DNA of 64,000 nucleotides from Alphaproteobacteria bacterium (GCA_016792565.1 JAEUMK010000104.1:54001-118000), one strand, 5' to 3'. Counted from the stretch's first letter, positions 8,965-17,209 are shown. Made by a program: numbers and translations. Notes: generated by a model not told the origin, from the letters alone.

Positions 8965-9732
8965 ATGGATGAGAACTCGGCCATTGCGATGCCTGCGGCG
9001 CCGGAGGCGCCCGCTCCCTGCGCCCATGCCCATGGCCGCGGCGGCATTCCCGATTCGGTCTGCGCCGCCTGCCGGGTGCGCAGCGTCAGCGTCTGCTCGG
9101 CGCTGGAACCGGACGAGCTGCGCGACCTGGCGGCGATCGCCGACGACGTGCAGTTCGCGCAGCGCACCGAGATCGTGAGCGAAGGCGAGGCCGTCAATAC
9201 GATCTACAACATCACCGAAGGGACGGTGCGGACCTATCGGCTGCTGCCGGACGGACGGCGGCAGATCTTCGGGTTCCTGATGGCCGGCGACTTCCTGGGC
9301 CTGTCGCTGCCGGAAACCTACGGCTTCTCGGCCGATGCGATCACGCCGGTCAGGACTTGCCGCTTCACGCGCAGCCGCTTCGAGGCGTTCCTGGAGAGCA
9401 AGCCGCGCCTGCTGCGACGCCTGCACGATGCGGCCGGACACGAGATCGCGCTGGCGCAGGATCACATGGTGCTGCTGGGGCGGCGGACGGCCGAGGAAAA
9501 GGTCGCAGGCTTCCTCGTCGGACTGCGCGACCGGCTGCAGCGCATCGGCGGCGGCGCGGTGATGATCCCGCTGCCGATGACCCGCGAGGACATCGCCGAT
9601 CACCTGGGTCTCACGATCGAGACGGTGAGCCGCATCTTCACCAAGCTGGTGCGCCAGCGGGCGCTGATCATCGTGCCGGGCGGGGTGCGCCTGCTGGGCG
9701 CCGAGGCGCTGGACCGGCTGGCCGAGGGCTAA
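8965..9732 (+). CDS. fnrL: Fnr/FixK-type oxygen-sensing transcription regulator
   Basis: With the ATG at 8965, preceded by AAGGTGAG, the product has 255 residues; an in-frame GTG 12 bases upstream is also possible. C33, C36 and C44 (C-x2-C-x7-C) plus C132 form the four-cysteine set that binds an oxygen-labile 4Fe-4S cluster in alphaproteobacterial FnrL/FnrN proteins. A cyclic-nucleotide-type beta roll follows. The C-terminal helix-turn-helix has the ETVSR recognition helix that reads TTGA(C/T)-N4-(G/A)TCAA. A perfect box of this kind lies at 10794-10807, so the stress-protein operon nearby is a likely target. No such box precedes this gene itself. Confidence 0.92.
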   Translation: MDENSAIAMPAAPEAPAPCAHAHGRGGIPDSVCAACRVRSVSVCSALEPDELRDLAAIADDVQFAQRTEIVSEGEAVNTIYNITEGTVRTYRLLPDGRRQIFGFLMAGDFLGLSLPETYGFSADAITPVRTCRFTRSRFEAFLESKPRLLRRLHDAAGHEIALAQDHMVLLGRRTAEEKVAGFLVGLRDRLQRIGGGAVMIPLPMTREDIADHLGLTIETVSRIFTKLVRQRALIIVPGGVRLLGAEALDRLAEG

Positions 9733-9750
9733 CCCCCGGCCAACGCGAGG

Positions 9751-10590
9751 TCAGTGGACGAACAGCACCGGGATGCCGGCGTGGTCGAGCAGATCGCGCG
9801 TCACGCCGCCGAACACCCATTGCCGCATGCGGCTGTGGCCGAACGCGCCGGTGACGATGAGGTCGGCATTGACCCGCTGGGCGATGCGCAGAAGGGCGGT
9901 GGCCGGACGCCCGTCCGTCAGGGCCTCGACGACCGGCTTGGCGACGATCCCGTAGCGGGCGAGATAGGAAGCGACGTCCTGCACCGTGGCGAGCGGCGTC
10001 TCGTCGCCAGCGCCGGCGATGAAGACCTCTTCGGCCGCCTTCAGGAAGGGCAGCGCGTCGATCACCGCGCGGCGCGCCTCGCGCGTGTCCTTCCAGGCGA
10101 CGACGACGCGCTTGCCCGACATGCGCTCGACGCCCGGCGGCACGACCAGAACCGGGCGGCCGACGCCGAGGACGATGTCGCTGGCGGCGACGCCGAGCAT
10201 GACGTCTTCGGCATCGTCCTTGGCCGGACGGCCGACGACGACGACGTCCCCGGCGCGGGCCTGCTCGACCAGAAAGCCGGCCGGCTCGTTCGCCTCGGAA
10301 GCGCGCCATTCGACATTGCTGCGGGTGCCGGCGGCGGCGCGGAACGTGGCGTTCGCAGCGGTGATCTGATCGGTCACCTGCTTGCGCGCCGCTTCGACGA
10401 CTTCGGGCTGCAGCGAGACGAAGCCCTCTCCGAACGGCGCATAGACGGGGATCGCCATCTGTCCCGAGGCGACGCCGATCAGCTGCGCGCCGAAATCGTC
10501 GGCGAGCGCGCCCGCAAAGGCGACACGCCCGGCGGCGGCCTTCGTGCCGTCGACATGAACCAGCACCGCCGAAAGCTTCTTCTCGCCCAT
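9751..10590 (-). CDS. Tandem-domain universal stress protein
   Basis: The 279-residue product has two UspA-like domains of about 140 residues. The second is the better preserved and has a nucleotide-binding pattern, TGAFGHSRMRQWVFGGVT, near its C-terminus. Such proteins bind ATP and are induced on starvation, stress or low oxygen. The gene is converging with fnrL and lies 28 bases downstream of a 39-codon membrane protein gene whose promoter carries a perfect Fnr box, so it is probably induced by oxygen limitation. The ATG at 10590 is preceded by the GGGGGAGG-like purine run in the intergenic spacer. Confidence 0.9.
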   Translation of the reverse strand: MGEKKLSAVLVHVDGTKAAAGRVAFAGALADDFGAQLIGVASGQMAIPVYAPFGEGFVSLQPEVVEAARKQVTDQITAANATFRAAAGTRSNVEWRASEANEPAGFLVEQARAGDVVVVGRPAKDDAEDVMLGVAASDIVLGVGRPVLVVPPGVERMSGKRVVVAWKDTREARRAVIDALPFLKAAEEVFIAGAGDETPLATVQDVASYLARYGIVAKPVVEALTDGRPATALLRIAQRVNADLIVTGAFGHSRMRQWVFGGVTRDLLDHAGIPVLFVH

Positions 10591-10618
10591 GACCAGCCTC
10601 CCCCGGGGATCCTCGCCC

Positions 10619-10738
10619 CTATGATGTCCCGTTACGCGGGCCGCGCGACGAATAGAACACGACGCCCGCCAGCGTCACTCCGAATAGCACAAAAGCCGCC
10701 GTGATGAGACTGACGACGACGACGACATGTTCCGGCAT
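10619..10738 (-). CDS. 39-residue single-helix membrane protein
   Basis: The gene is very short. Its ATG at 10738 follows GAGGAAAC. The product is almost entirely one membrane helix, VVVVVSLITAAFVLFGVTL, with the small charged end YSSRGPRNG. The promoter region holds a perfect Fnr/FixK box 55 bases upstream of the ATG. Small one-helix proteins under Fnr control often accompany respiratory oxidases (for example CcoQ or CydX), but no oxidase genes are present, so function is unknown. It is probably co-transcribed with the universal stress protein gene 28 bases downstream. Confidence 0.7.
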   Translation of the reverse strand: MPEHVVVVVSLITAAFVLFGVTLAGVVFYSSRGPRNGTS

Positions 10739-10793
10739 GGTTTCCTCCCCACGGTCTGGCGGCAAACCATGTCGGCCGCCGTCCGGGGCGGCC

Positions 10794-10807
10794 TTGACAT
10801 GAGTCAA
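10794..10807 (-). promoter_or_regulatory. Fnr/FixK binding site
   Basis: TTGAC-ATGA-GTCAA is a perfect palindrome matching the FixK/FnrL consensus TTGA(C/T)-N4-(G/A)TCAA. It lies 55 bases upstream of the 39-residue membrane protein gene, consistent with an activator site near position -41 of a leftward promoter. The other flank is the 3' end of cysQ, so the leftward unit is the only sensible target. Confidence 0.85.
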
Positions 10808-10835
10808 CCGCCCGCCGGGCCAGGCGGGCCGGCGC

Positions 10836-11630
10836 TCAGCGGCCCCGGGCGACGAAGGAGGGGTTGCGGAAGCCGTCGGCGGCCTTGCCGTAGAGCAGCG
10901 GCGCGCCGGAGAGTTCGCGCACCGATCCGCCGGCGGCCTGCAGCACCGCCTGCCCGGCCGCGGTGTCCCATTCCATGGTGGTGCCGTGGCGGGGATAGAG
11001 ATCGGCCTCGCCGGCCGCGATGAGGCAGAACTTCAGCGAAGAGCCCAGCGTGCGGACGGCGTCGATGTCGTAGAGGTCGCGATACTCGGCCGCCCGGTGG
11101 GTGTCGTGCGAGCGGCTCCACAGCGCGATCTTGTGGGCGCCCGCCGGACGGGCGGCGATCGGCGTCGCGGCGGCGAGGTCGAGCGCCTCGCCGGGGTCCT
11201 CGGCCGAGGGCCAGTGCAGTTCGAGCGCGCCGGCGGCGTCGCCGCCGAAGAGGCGCGCGAGGGCCGGGGCGTAGACGACGCCCAGCACCGGACGGCCGGC
11301 CTCGATGAGCGCGACGTTGACGGTGAATTCGCCGTTGCGGGCGAGGAATTCCTTGGTCCCGTCGAGCGGATCGACGAGCAGGAAGGCATGGTCGACGGCC
11401 GGGATGTGACCGCCGGCGGCGGCTTCCTCGGAGACCACCGGCACACCCGGCATGAGGCGCGCCAGGCCTTCGAGGATCAGCGTCTCGGCTTCCTCGTCGG
11501 CGTCGGTGACGGGGCTCTTGTCGGCCTTGTCGCGGCCCGGAATGCGGGCCTCGTAGTGGCGCATGATGAGCGCGCCGGCATGGGCGGAGAGGGCCGCGAT
11601 GGCGGCCAGGAGGTTGCGGTCGCGGTTCAT
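10836..11630 (-). CDS. cysQ: 3'(2'),5'-bisphosphate nucleotidase CysQ
   Basis: The 264-residue product belongs to the inositol monophosphatase superfamily. It carries the metal-binding signatures DPLDGTKEF (about residues 86-94) and EWDTAAGQAVL near the C-terminus, plus an upstream acidic residue in SEEAAAGG. CysQ removes a phosphate from 3'-phosphoadenosine 5'-phosphate formed in sulfate assimilation, using magnesium. No other sulfur genes are adjacent. It is divergent from chpT across a 167-bp region that holds a CtrA box. Confidence 0.92.
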   Translation of the reverse strand: MNRDRNLLAAIAALSAHAGALIMRHYEARIPGRDKADKSPVTDADEEAETLILEGLARLMPGVPVVSEEAAAGGHIPAVDHAFLLVDPLDGTKEFLARNGEFTVNVALIEAGRPVLGVVYAPALARLFGGDAAGALELHWPSAEDPGEALDLAAATPIAARPAGAHKIALWSRSHDTHRAAEYRDLYDIDAVRTLGSSLKFCLIAAGEADLYPRHGTTMEWDTAAGQAVLQAAGGSVRELSGAPLLYGKAADGFRNPSFVARGR

Positions 11631-11701
11631 GGATCGAGGGTCCGGCGGGCGGGCCGGCGGACGAGCGCGCCGGGGTCGAAAAGCTGAAGCATCGCGCCCG
11701 T

Positions 11702-11716
11702 TTAAGTTTTCTTTAA
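11702..11716 (+). promoter_or_regulatory. CtrA binding site upstream of chpT
   Basis: TTAA-GTTTTCT-TTAA matches the CtrA consensus TTAA-N7-TTAA exactly. It ends 81 bases before the chpT GTG. A further TTAACC half-site follows at about 11733. The cysQ start lies about 70 bases on the other side, but chpT is the biologically likely target because it belongs to the CtrA pathway. Confidence 0.75.
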
Positions 11717-11797
11717 GCCGTGCGACTACCTTGTTAACCGCGATGCCTCCGGGACGCCAGCGCGTCCGGCCGAAAACCGCCCGAAAGGCCGATTGCC

Positions 11798-12451
11798 GTG
11801 AAAGAAATCGAACTTGCCGCGATCCTGGTCAGCCGGGTGTGCCACGATCTCATCAGCCCCGTCGGGGCGCTGTCGAACGGCGTCGAGGTGCTGGCGGACG
11901 AAAACGACCCGGTGATGCGCGACCACGCGATCGCGCTGATTTCCAAGAGCGCCGAACAGGCGGCGGCCAAGCTGAAGCTCTGCCGCCTCGCCTACGGTTC
12001 GATGGGCTCGGCCGGGGACCAGGTGAGCCTCAGCGAGGCCCGCGACGCGCTGGAGGGCTTCCTGAAGGACAGCAAGACCAAGCTCGACTGGCGGGCCCCG
12101 CCGATGCTGATCGGCAAGGATACGGTCAAGCTGACGGTTAACCTCGCCCTGGCGGCGCTCGACACCATTCCGCGCGGCGGGATCCTGCGCGTCAGCGCCG
12201 AGGAAACCCCGTCGGGGACGATGCTGTCGGCCTGCGGCGACGGCCCGATGTCGCGCCTGACCGACGAACTGAAAGCGGCCCTCGCCGGCGAATACGAGCT
12301 GTCGGAGCTCGACGGCCGCCGGGTCCAGCCGTTCCTCACCGGCCTGATCGCCCGCAGCCTCGGCGGCGGGGTCAGTCTGGCGCAGGACGGCGCCTCGGTC
12401 ACGCTGTCGGCCGACGTGCCGCGCCGCGAAAGCGAAGCGGCGGCGGCCTGA
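11798..12451 (+). CDS. chpT: Histidine phosphotransferase ChpT
   Basis: The 217-residue protein has the ChpT layout: a helical dimerisation/phosphotransfer region with the signature RVCHDLISPVGALSNGVE, in which H16 is the phospho-accepting histidine, followed by a degenerate Bergerat-like ATPase domain (about residues 80-210) that cannot bind ATP. ChpT passes phosphate from the hybrid kinase CckA to the regulators CtrA and CpdR. The start is a GTG. ctrA lies 4.5 kb away and sciP 19 kb away. The response regulator gene 16 bases downstream is likely in the same operon. A perfect CtrA box upstream suggests feedback control by CtrA. Confidence 0.93.
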   Translation: MKEIELAAILVSRVCHDLISPVGALSNGVEVLADENDPVMRDHAIALISKSAEQAAAKLKLCRLAYGSMGSAGDQVSLSEARDALEGFLKDSKTKLDWRAPPMLIGKDTVKLTVNLALAALDTIPRGGILRVSAEETPSGTMLSACGDGPMSRLTDELKAALAGEYELSELDGRRVQPFLTGLIARSLGGGVSLAQDGASVTLSADVPRRESEAAAA

Positions 12452-12467
12452 AACGGAGAGACGCCCC

Positions 12468-12839
12468 ATGCGCACCTGCCTCGTGGTCGACGACAGCCGG
12501 GTCATCCGCAAGGTGGCGCGGCGCCTGCTTGAGGACATGGGCTTCGGCGTCGAGGAGGCCGAGGACGGGGCCGGCGCGCTGGAACGCTGCCGCTCGGCGA
12601 TGCCGGACTGCATCCTGGTCGATTCGACCATGCCCAACCTGGACGGTATCGGCTTCATGAAGGCGCTGCGCCGCGAGGCGATCGGCGCGCTGCCGGCGAT
12701 CGTCTTCTGCACGACCGAGAACGAGGACGCGCACGTCGCCTCGGCCCGCGCGGCGGGCGCGTCCGCCGTGCTGCTCAAGCCGTTCGACAAGGAGACGCTG
12801 GAAGGCGGCCTCGCCAGCGTCGGCTTCGTGCCGGGCTGA
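12468..12839 (+). CDS. Single-domain response regulator (CheY-like)
   Basis: The 123-residue protein is a stand-alone receiver domain. The acidic pair is D8-D9, the phosphorylated aspartate is D52 in LVDSTMP, the switch threonines lie in FCTTENE and the conserved lysine in LLKPFD. GGAGA precedes the ATG. It has no output domain. It is not CpdR by sequence, but its position directly after chpT makes it a candidate phosphate acceptor or competitor in the CckA-ChpT-CtrA relay; that role is inference. A chemotaxis CheY is less likely because no che genes are present. Confidence 0.85.
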   Translation: MRTCLVVDDSRVIRKVARRLLEDMGFGVEEAEDGAGALERCRSAMPDCILVDSTMPNLDGIGFMKALRREAIGALPAIVFCTTENEDAHVASARAAGASAVLLKPFDKETLEGGLASVGFVPG

Positions 12840-12849
12840 GGCCCGGCCT

Positions 12850-14187
12850 TCAGCGCATCCGGTAGCGCACGGGCAGCGTCTTCAGACCGCTGACGAAATT
12901 CGCCCGCGTGTTGCGCGGCTCGCCGTCCAGCGCGATCTCGTCGAGGCGCGGCAGCAGCTCGGCGAAGAGCGCCCCGATCTCGAGCCGGGCGAGATGCATG
13001 CCAAGGCAGAGATGCACGCCGTGCCCGAAGGCGACCTGCTTGGCGACCTGGCGGTCGACGCGGAACTCGAACGGCGCCTCGAAGACGTCCTCGTCGCGGT
13101 TGCCAGATGGATAGTGCAGGCAGAGCGCCTCGCCGGCGCGGATGGTGGTGTCGCGGAGGCGGAAGTCCTCGGTCGCGGTGCGCATGAAGTGCTTCACCGG
13201 CGTCACCCAGCGGATCATCTCCTCGACCGCGTTGGGCATGAGGCCGGGATCGGCCTTGAGCTTCTCCATCTCGCCCGGCGCACGAATGAGTTCGAGCAGC
13301 CCGCCGGCGGCGGTGGAACTGGTCGTGTCGTGGCCGGCAGTCGCGACGATGATGTAGTAGCTCATCGCCTCGCGCTCGCCGATCAGCTCGCCGTCGACGC
13401 GGCCGTTGGCGATCACCGAGCAGAGATCGTCGCGCGGGCTGGCGCGGCGGTCGGCGGTGACCTTGCCGAAATACTCGTAGAGCTGCATCGCGGTCTTGGC
13501 GAGATCGACGCCGCGATCGGCCTGGCCGTGCAGGCCGCTGGCGTCCTCGGTGACGTTCTGCGTCTGCGCCGCGACGTCCGGATCGCCAGGCCCGAAGATC
13601 TCCTGCGTCATCTTCATGAGGAAATCCTCGTCCTCGCGCGGCAGGCCCATGATCATCATCAGGACGCGCAGCGGATACCAGAGGGCGATCTCCTTGACGA
13701 AGTCGCAGCGGCCGCCGAGCGCCGCCATGCGGTCGACGTGCTCCCTGGCGAGTGCGGCGATGCGCTCGTTCAGCTTCCTGAGGTTGGGCGGCATGAAGAA
13801 GCTCTGGGTCAGCGCCCTCAGCTTCATGTGCAGCGGGTCGTCGAGATCGACAAGAGTGCGGAAGAGATGGGTGTCGCCGGTCACCGACTTCACCCATTCC
13901 TCGCCCTCGATCGGCGAGAGATAGGTCCGCAGGCCGTTCAGGAAGATGTCGTTGCGCTTCTCGATCTCCAGAATGTCGGCGTGCTTCACGATCGAATAGA
14001 AGGGGCGGTAGCCGCGCGGCTTCATCAGCCGCACCGGATCCTCGCGGCGCAGCCGGGTGAACAGGCCGTCGATCTCGCCGCTGGCATAGAGATCGGGATT
14101 GACGACCTCGTCGTCGATCCGGCCCCGCGCATAGCCGGGAAAGGGAATGGCGGGCTCGCCCAGGGCGTCGAGCGGCAATGCGGTCAT
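12850..14187 (-). CDS. Cytochrome P450
   Basis: The 445-residue soluble P450 has all main landmarks: an I-helix TAGHDTTSS, an ExxR in EEMIRW, and the heme-ligand loop FGHGVHLCLGMHLARLE with its cysteine thiolate. The layout resembles class I bacterial P450s acting on terpenoids, alkanes or sterols (CYP108/111/125-like), but I cannot assign a substrate. No ferredoxin or reductase gene is adjacent, so redox partners must be encoded elsewhere. It converges on the chpT response regulator operon. Confidence 0.92.
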   Translation of the reverse strand: MTALPLDALGEPAIPFPGYARGRIDDEVVNPDLYASGEIDGLFTRLRREDPVRLMKPRGYRPFYSIVKHADILEIEKRNDIFLNGLRTYLSPIEGEEWVKSVTGDTHLFRTLVDLDDPLHMKLRALTQSFFMPPNLRKLNERIAALAREHVDRMAALGGRCDFVKEIALWYPLRVLMMIMGLPREDEDFLMKMTQEIFGPGDPDVAAQTQNVTEDASGLHGQADRGVDLAKTAMQLYEYFGKVTADRRASPRDDLCSVIANGRVDGELIGEREAMSYYIIVATAGHDTTSSTAAGGLLELIRAPGEMEKLKADPGLMPNAVEEMIRWVTPVKHFMRTATEDFRLRDTTIRAGEALCLHYPSGNRDEDVFEAPFEFRVDRQVAKQVAFGHGVHLCLGMHLARLEIGALFAELLPRLDEIALDGEPRNTRANFVSGLKTLPVRYRMR

Positions 14188-14351
14188 GGATGTCCTCCCC
14201 GGCGGCTTGGTGCCGCTCGTTCTCTTGTGGAATGCAGCGATCCCCCAGCTTGGGGGGCGCCTGAGCGGGGCGCAAGGCCGTTCACCATGCGACGCATTGG
14301 GGACTCGTCGCAGGCTTGAGGCTGCCGTAACCCTACCGGCGGAGGACCCCC

Positions 14352-15056
14352 ATGTTCCGTATCGCCGCCGCGCTGGCGCTCGCCGCCGCCGCCCTCATGC
14401 CCCAAGCCGCCGCCGCGACGGGCGATGCGCTGCCCCGCGGGTCGTATCTGGAGAGCTGCCGCGAGCTCTATGTCGATGGCGACACGCTGTACGGCGAGTG
14501 CCGCGACAAGCGCGGCCGGTGGAAGAAGACCTGGATCTCCGGCTACGCCTATTGCGGCGGCGACATCTTCAATAATAACGGCGTGCTGGACTGCCGCGGC
14601 GACCGCCTGCCGCCCCCCGCACCGCCGCCGCCGCCCGCAACGCCGCCGGCGGATCCGGCGCCGGACGCCGAGGGCGCCCTGCCGCCCGGACCCTGGACCA
14701 AGACCTGCCGCGACGCGGTGGTCGACGGCTCGGTGCTGCGCGCCACCTGCAAGGACACGCGCAATGTCTGGCGGCCGACCTGGATCGACCTCGCCACCTG
14801 CCGCCAGGGCGAGATCGCCAACCAGGACGGCCTGCTGGTCTGCGTCGCCCCGCCGGTCCCGGCGCTTGTGCCCCTGCGCGACACGCTGCCCAAGGGCAGC
14901 TGGCTGGAATCGTGCCGCTCGGGCGCGGTGAAGAACTACCAGATGCGGGCCGAGTGCTATTCCAACCAGGGCAAGTGGCTGATCAGCGATCTCGACCTGA
15001 AGCGCTGCAAGCGCGGCACGGTGGCCAACAAGAACGGCGTGCTGGCCTGCGACTGA
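14352..15056 (+). CDS. Secreted protein with three CVNH-like repeats
   Basis: The 234-residue protein has a signal peptide (ALALAAAALMPQAAA, cleavage near residue 22) and three related units of about 50 residues. Each opens G-S/P-(Y/W)-x-x-(S/T)-C-R, has a mid C-(R/K/Y)-(D/S), then W-x-x-(T/S)-x-(I/L), a Cys, and an asparagine-rich end (NNNGVLDC, NQDGLLVC, NKNGVLAC). This matches the cyanovirin-N homology pattern. A proline-rich linker separates units 1 and 2. CVNH domains often bind mannose-type glycans, so this may be a secreted lectin. The GGAGGA site precedes the ATG. The gene stands alone. Confidence 0.8.
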   Translation: MFRIAAALALAAAALMPQAAAATGDALPRGSYLESCRELYVDGDTLYGECRDKRGRWKKTWISGYAYCGGDIFNNNGVLDCRGDRLPPPAPPPPPATPPADPAPDAEGALPPGPWTKTCRDAVVDGSVLRATCKDTRNVWRPTWIDLATCRQGEIANQDGLLVCVAPPVPALVPLRDTLPKGSWLESCRSGAVKNYQMRAECYSNQGKWLISDLDLKRCKRGTVANKNGVLACD

Positions 15057-15109
15057 AGGTCCGCCGCGCGCGGATTGAGAGCCGTTCGCAGACCGTCTAG
15101 GCTAGGCGG

Positions 15110-16111
15110 ATGACCGAACCGATCGCCACCCTTGAGGCTCTGGAAGCCTGCGTCGGCACCGCCGCGCTCGCCACCCGCATGAAGATCATCGACCATCTGG
15201 ACGGCGCGGCCAGGGACTGGATCGGCGCCTCGCCGCTGGCCTTCGCCGGCTTTGCGGCGGCGTCCGGGCCGCGCCTCACGCTGGCCGGCGGGGCGGCGGG
15301 CTTTGCCGCAGCGATCGACGCAACGCGGCTGAGCCTGCCGCGCGCGAGCCTCGACGATGCCGCCGCGGCCGAGGCGGGCCAGGGGGTCGGACTGTTGTTC
15401 CTGGTGCCGGGCGCGGGCGAGACGCTGCGGGTCAACGGGCGGGTCGCGGCGGCCGGCGGGGAAGCCGTCGAGATCGCCGTCGAGGAGTGCTTCCTGCACT
15501 GCGCCAAGGCGCTGATCCGCTCGGATTTCTGGTCGGCGGCGCCCCGCGATGACGTGCCGGAGGAGGCGGCCGCATTCCTTGCCGCCAGCCGCTTTCTGGC
15601 GCTGGCGACCGCCGACGCCGAGGGCTGCGCCGACGTCAGCCCCAAGGGCGATCCGGCGGGCTCGCTGATCCGGCTTCAGGACGGGGTGGCGAGCCTGGCC
15701 GAGCGGCCGGGCAACAAGCTGGCCTTCGGCTATCGCAACATGATCGCCTGCCCGGCCGTAGCGGCGCTGGCGCTGGTGCCGGGATCGACCAGGATTGCGG
15801 TGGTGTCAGGCAAAGCGCGCCTGACGACCGACGAGGCGGTGCGTCAGGCCTTCGCCGTGGACGGCAAGGCGCCGATCCTGGCGACCATGATCGGCGAGGC
15901 CGCGCCGGAGATCCGCACCAGCGCGGCGCTGGAGCGGGCAGCGCTGTGGCCGCTGACAGACGCCGCGGCGATCGATCCGGCGGCCGTGCTGGTCGCCCAT
16001 GTGAAGCTCAACAAGGCCAAGGGCGAGGCGGCGAACGCCATCAGGGCCGGCGTGTCGCGCGAGGGCGTCGCGGCCGGCCTGGAGCAGTCCTACCGGACGA
16101 AGCTGTACTGA
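15110..16111 (+). CDS. Pyridoxamine 5'-phosphate oxidase-like flavin protein, two-domain
   Basis: The 333-residue protein has a split-barrel FMN-binding C-terminal domain (about residues 145-300) with LALATADAEGCADVSPKGDPAG and GNMIACP-like features of the PNPOx-like family. The end of the preceding region carries VEECFLHCAKALIRSDFW, a signature of this group. The N-terminal 130 residues look like a second, degenerate copy of the fold. Substrate is unknown; it is unlikely to be the true vitamin B6 oxidase PdxH. No ribosome site stands out before the ATG. Confidence 0.8.
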   Translation: MTEPIATLEALEACVGTAALATRMKIIDHLDGAARDWIGASPLAFAGFAAASGPRLTLAGGAAGFAAAIDATRLSLPRASLDDAAAAEAGQGVGLLFLVPGAGETLRVNGRVAAAGGEAVEIAVEECFLHCAKALIRSDFWSAAPRDDVPEEAAAFLAASRFLALATADAEGCADVSPKGDPAGSLIRLQDGVASLAERPGNKLAFGYRNMIACPAVAALALVPGSTRIAVVSGKARLTTDEAVRQAFAVDGKAPILATMIGEAAPEIRTSAALERAALWPLTDAAAIDPAAVLVAHVKLNKAKGEAANAIRAGVSREGVAAGLEQSYRTKLY

Positions 16112-16216
16112 ACGCACCGCGGATTTGATCCGTTCGGCGAGGCCGGACGGGAGCCTGCGCATCGCGGCGCGCGCCATGTCGCGTCTGCCGCGAAGCGGCG
16201 ATCCCTCGCCATAGAG

Positions 16217-16246
16217 GAAGGGCGCCGGATCGCTCCGACGCCCTTC
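16217..16246 (-). terminator. Stem-loop downstream of ctrA
   Basis: GAAGGGCG pairs with CGCCCTTC, and after one mismatch CGGA pairs with TCCG around a TCGC loop. It lies 23 bases beyond the ctrA stop. There is only a short pyrimidine stretch after it on the ctrA strand, so termination may be partly Rho-assisted. Confidence 0.6.
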
Positions 16247-16268
16247 GTCCGCCCCCTGGCCGGCCTGG

Positions 16269-16967
16269 TCAGGCCGCTTTTTCGGTCGCCGACGGCGGAT
16301 CGCGCAGCACGTAGCCGCGGCCCCAGACCGTCTCGATGTAGTTGTCGCCCTCGGTCGCCATCGCGAGCTTCTTGCGCAGCTTGCAGATGAAGACGTCGAT
16401 GATCTTCAGTTCCGGCTCGTCCATGCCGCCATAGAGATGATTGAGGAACATCTCCTTGGTGAGGGTGGTGCCCTTGCGGAGCGAGAGCAGCTCCAGCATC
16501 TGGTATTCCTTGCCCGTCAGGTGCACGCGGCTGCCCTGGACCTCGACCGTCTTGGTGTCGAGATTGACGGTCAGCTTGCCGGTCAGGATGACCGACTGGC
16601 TGTGGCCCTTGGAGCGGCGCACGATTGCATGGATGCGGGCGACCAGCTCGTCCTTGTGGAAGGGCTTGGTCAGGTAGTCGTCGGCGCCGACGCCGAGGCC
16701 CTTGACCTTGTTCTCGATCGTCGAGGTGCCCGAGAGGATCAGGATCGGGGTCTGCACCTTGGCGACCCTGAGGTGCTTCAGGACCTCGAATCCGCTCATG
16801 TCGGGCAGATTCAGGTCCAGAAGGATGATGTCGTAATCGTACAGCTTCCCCAGGTCGACGCCTTCCTCGCCCAGATCGGTCGAGTAAACGTTGAAGCCTT
16901 CTGACTTGAGCATCAGGTCGATGCTCTGGGCCATGGCGCTGTCGTCTTCGATCAACAAGACTCGCAT
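16269..16967 (-). CDS. ctrA: Cell cycle response regulator CtrA
   Basis: The 232-residue OmpR-type regulator is nearly the length of Caulobacter CtrA (231). The receiver has D8-D9, phospho-acceptor D51 in LLDLNLPD, and [10 protein letters not shown]. The DNA-binding winged helix contains the highly conserved [12 protein letters not shown] and [11 protein letters not shown]. The C-terminus ends in two alanines, which in Caulobacter CtrA are needed for ClpXP degradation. CtrA~P controls replication, division and flagellar genes. The ATG at 16967 is chosen because it starts the receiver; a longer in-frame form would add 15 residues. It diverges from fliI over a 242-bp region with a perfect CtrA box and a GAnTC site. 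Confidence 0.97.
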   Translation of the reverse strand: MRVLLIEDDSAMAQSIDLMLKSEGFNVYSTDLGEEGVDLGKLYDYDIILLDLNLPDMSGFEVLKHLRVAKVQTPILILSGTSTIENKVKGLGVGADDYLTKPFHKDELVARIHAIVRRSKGHSQSVILTGKLTVNLDTKTVEVQGSRVHLTGKEYQMLELLSLRKGTTLTKEMFLNHLYGGMDEPELKIIDVFICKLRKKLAMATEGDNYIETVWGRGYVLRDPPSATEKAA

Positions 16968-17094
16968 CGTATCGCTGCCCCCCGGCAAGCGCTTTCGCGC
17001 CAGGCCACGCACTGTGGTTAACGGCTCTCAGTGACGCTACGGGCAAAGGGTTAACAAAAACTAAGCTGCCCGCAAGCCCCTAAGTTCGTATTCG

Positions 17095-17099
17095 GAGTC
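17095..17099. promoter_or_regulatory. GAnTC methylation site in the ctrA promoter region
   Basis: GAGTC is a CcrM target sequence. It lies 128 bases upstream of the ctrA ATG. In Caulobacter a GAnTC site in the ctrA P1 promoter ties ctrA expression to replication through hemimethylation and GcrA. Presence of one 5-bp site can be chance; the position is suggestive. Confidence 0.4.
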
Positions 17100-17119
17100 A
17101 AAGGCTTAGGGAGTTATCC

Positions 17120-17134
17120 TTAACGTGCTCTTAA
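17120..17134. promoter_or_regulatory. CtrA binding site between ctrA and fliI
   Basis: TTAA-CGTGCTC-TTAA is an exact CtrA consensus. It ends 75 bases before the preferred fliI start and lies about 153 bases upstream of ctrA. If the box overlaps the -35 region, fliI transcription would begin near 17160, which favours the downstream GTG at 17210 as the fliI start. Autoregulation of ctrA is also possible. Confidence 0.75.
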
Positions 17135-17209
17135 ACCTCCGGCCCGACAGTGCCGGAAGCGAATTCATCCCCTGTCCGCTGCGCCGGACAGAGAGCTGCC
17201 CGAGGCCGC

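Noticed and set aside
14240..14262. CCCCCA-GCT-TGGGGG hairpin between the P450 and CVNH genes as an operator
   Set aside because: A short G/C-run hairpin is common by chance at this base composition and has no second copy or nearby regulator.
12994..14319. 441-codon plus-strand frame opposite the P450 gene
   Set aside because: Shadow of the P450, which has all heme and I-helix motifs.
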